From Dehalococcoidia bacterium (lineage in GTDB: Bacteria > Chloroflexota > Dehalococcoidia > SZUA-161), in NCBI GenBank assembly GCA_030619685.1, contig JAUXAX010000015.1, forward strand, positions 1 to 38,027: a stretch of 38,027 nt of DNA, in the 5' to 3' direction. A program made the translations under genes and the position numbers. Below, piece after piece: positions 37,642 through 38,027 of this stretch (position 1 is its first letter; every line of letters begins with the position of its first letter). The notes beneath the pieces were generated by a model that had not been told where the DNA came from, did not search any database, and saw only the letters and a list, made by a program, of their open reading frames with translations.

Positions 37642-38027
37642 CCTGTTGCCAGGCTCTTCAGATGGCAGGTATCGTTAACCAGAGTCACTGTAGAAACACC
37701 ATCTCTGACCTCGAAGGCATTGATAGCGCACACATCCTGTCTCACCTGCCAGAAATTGGACTCATCCAGTCCAAGCATGGCGCAGAGGAGGACCTTGCAC
37801 ACTACCATATGGGAGACTAGAATCACAGTCTGCCCGCCATGCTCAGCGGCAATCCCATCAACGGCAGCTGAGACCCTCTGCCGCACATCCGCCAACGACT
37901 CACCCCGGGGAAAGCGAACCCGGTGGGGGAACTCAAGCCACGTCTTGTAGAGTTCGCTGTCCTGCTCTGTCGCTTCCTCGGCAGATAGCCCCTGCCAGTT
38001 CCCAAAATCTATGTCGAGAAGCCCGTG
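37638..38027 (-). CDS. Histidine phosphatase (phosphoglycerate mutase-like) protein, N-terminus beyond window
   Basis: Partial gene; the frame is open to the window edge, giving 130 codons. The visible part begins with LLDIDFGNWQGLSAEEA, the conserved segment after the missing RHG motif, then FPRGESLADVRQRV and the second catalytic His in VILVSHMVVCKVLLCAMLG. This matches GpmB/CobC-type phosphatases. The substrate is not inferable. Its stop overlaps the glycosylase start. Confidence 0.85.
   Translation of the reverse strand, partial: HGLLDIDFGNWQGLSAEEATEQDSELYKTWLEFPHRVRFPRGESLADVRQRVSAAVDGIAAEHGGQTVILVSHMVVCKVLLCAMLGLDESNFWQVRQDVCAINAFEVRDGVSTVTLVNDTCHLKSLATG

Noticed and set aside
1..38027. 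CRISPR array
   Set aside because: The only regular array is the in-frame 39-base coding repeat, which has no spacers; no cas genes are present.

Overview
The window looks like a stretch of chromosome from an uncultured, probably strictly anaerobic bacterium. The gene mix fits Chloroflexota/Dehalococcoidia-like sediment bacteria or a metabolically similar anaerobe: aldehyde:ferredoxin oxidoreductase, polyferredoxin-like proteins, a 4-hydroxybutyryl-CoA dehydratase family enzyme, CaiB-type CoA transferases, a Liv-type ABC importer and TldD/TldE. The lineage is an inference from gene content, not a sequence search. Base composition is intermediate (roughly half G+C by eye), with an AT-richer patch near 23.9-24.2 kb.

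Region 1 (1-21.8 kb) is a CoA-thioester catabolic block. On the minus strand are a FadN-type hydroxyacyl-CoA dehydrogenase/enoyl-CoA hydratase (cut by the window edge) and a tight operon of acyl-CoA ligase, livG and livF. On the plus strand are a lipoprotein solute-binding protein with livH and livM, then an SDR plus an AbfD-type dehydratase with every known catalytic and cluster residue in place. After these come a nitronate monooxygenase-like flavoprotein, a thiolase, two CaiB-family CoA transferases (only one with the catalytic Asp) and an aldehyde:ferredoxin oxidoreductase. A polyferredoxin-like protein is divergent from the oxidoreductase. Two PaaI-type thioesterases lie in the middle. 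Read together: import a carboxylic acid, activate it with CoA (ligase or CoA transferase), dehydrate/hydrate/oxidise it, cleave it by thiolysis, and pass electrons to ferredoxin.

Region 2 (21.8-24.5 kb) is accessory. It holds a second copy of a promoter-leader sequence also found before the nitronate monooxygenase-like gene, a 22-codon remnant of a HyuA/acetophenone-carboxylase-like gene, and a strong terminator. A 2.3-kb segment follows, bounded by a near-perfect 26-bp direct repeat that is the 3' end of dnaN. That segment carries a HEPN-like gene overlapping a gene with fourteen 13-residue repeats, plus a small AT-rich membrane protein gene.

Region 3 (24.4-38 kb) is mostly housekeeping: dnaN, a GNAT acetyltransferase, a ROK kinase, a HEAT-repeat protein, tldD/tldE, a Cys-containing unknown, a candidate small RNA with its own promoter and terminator, small Cys-rich and single-TM proteins, a transglutaminase-like protein, tRNA-Glu(UUC), argC, a QueG-like ferredoxin, an endonuclease III family glycosylase and a histidine phosphatase (cut by the window edge). 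A second integration-like scar is here: 57 bp of the tRNA-Glu 3' part, including the encoded CCA, is duplicated on the far side of a single LURP-one/scramblase-like gene.

The best candidates for something undescribed are the dnaN-bounded HEPN/tandem-repeat gene pair, the tRNA-Glu-bounded single-gene insert, the duplicated promoter-leader, the stand-alone RNA at 32.75 kb, and the asymmetric CoA-transferase pair beside an AbfD-type dehydratase.
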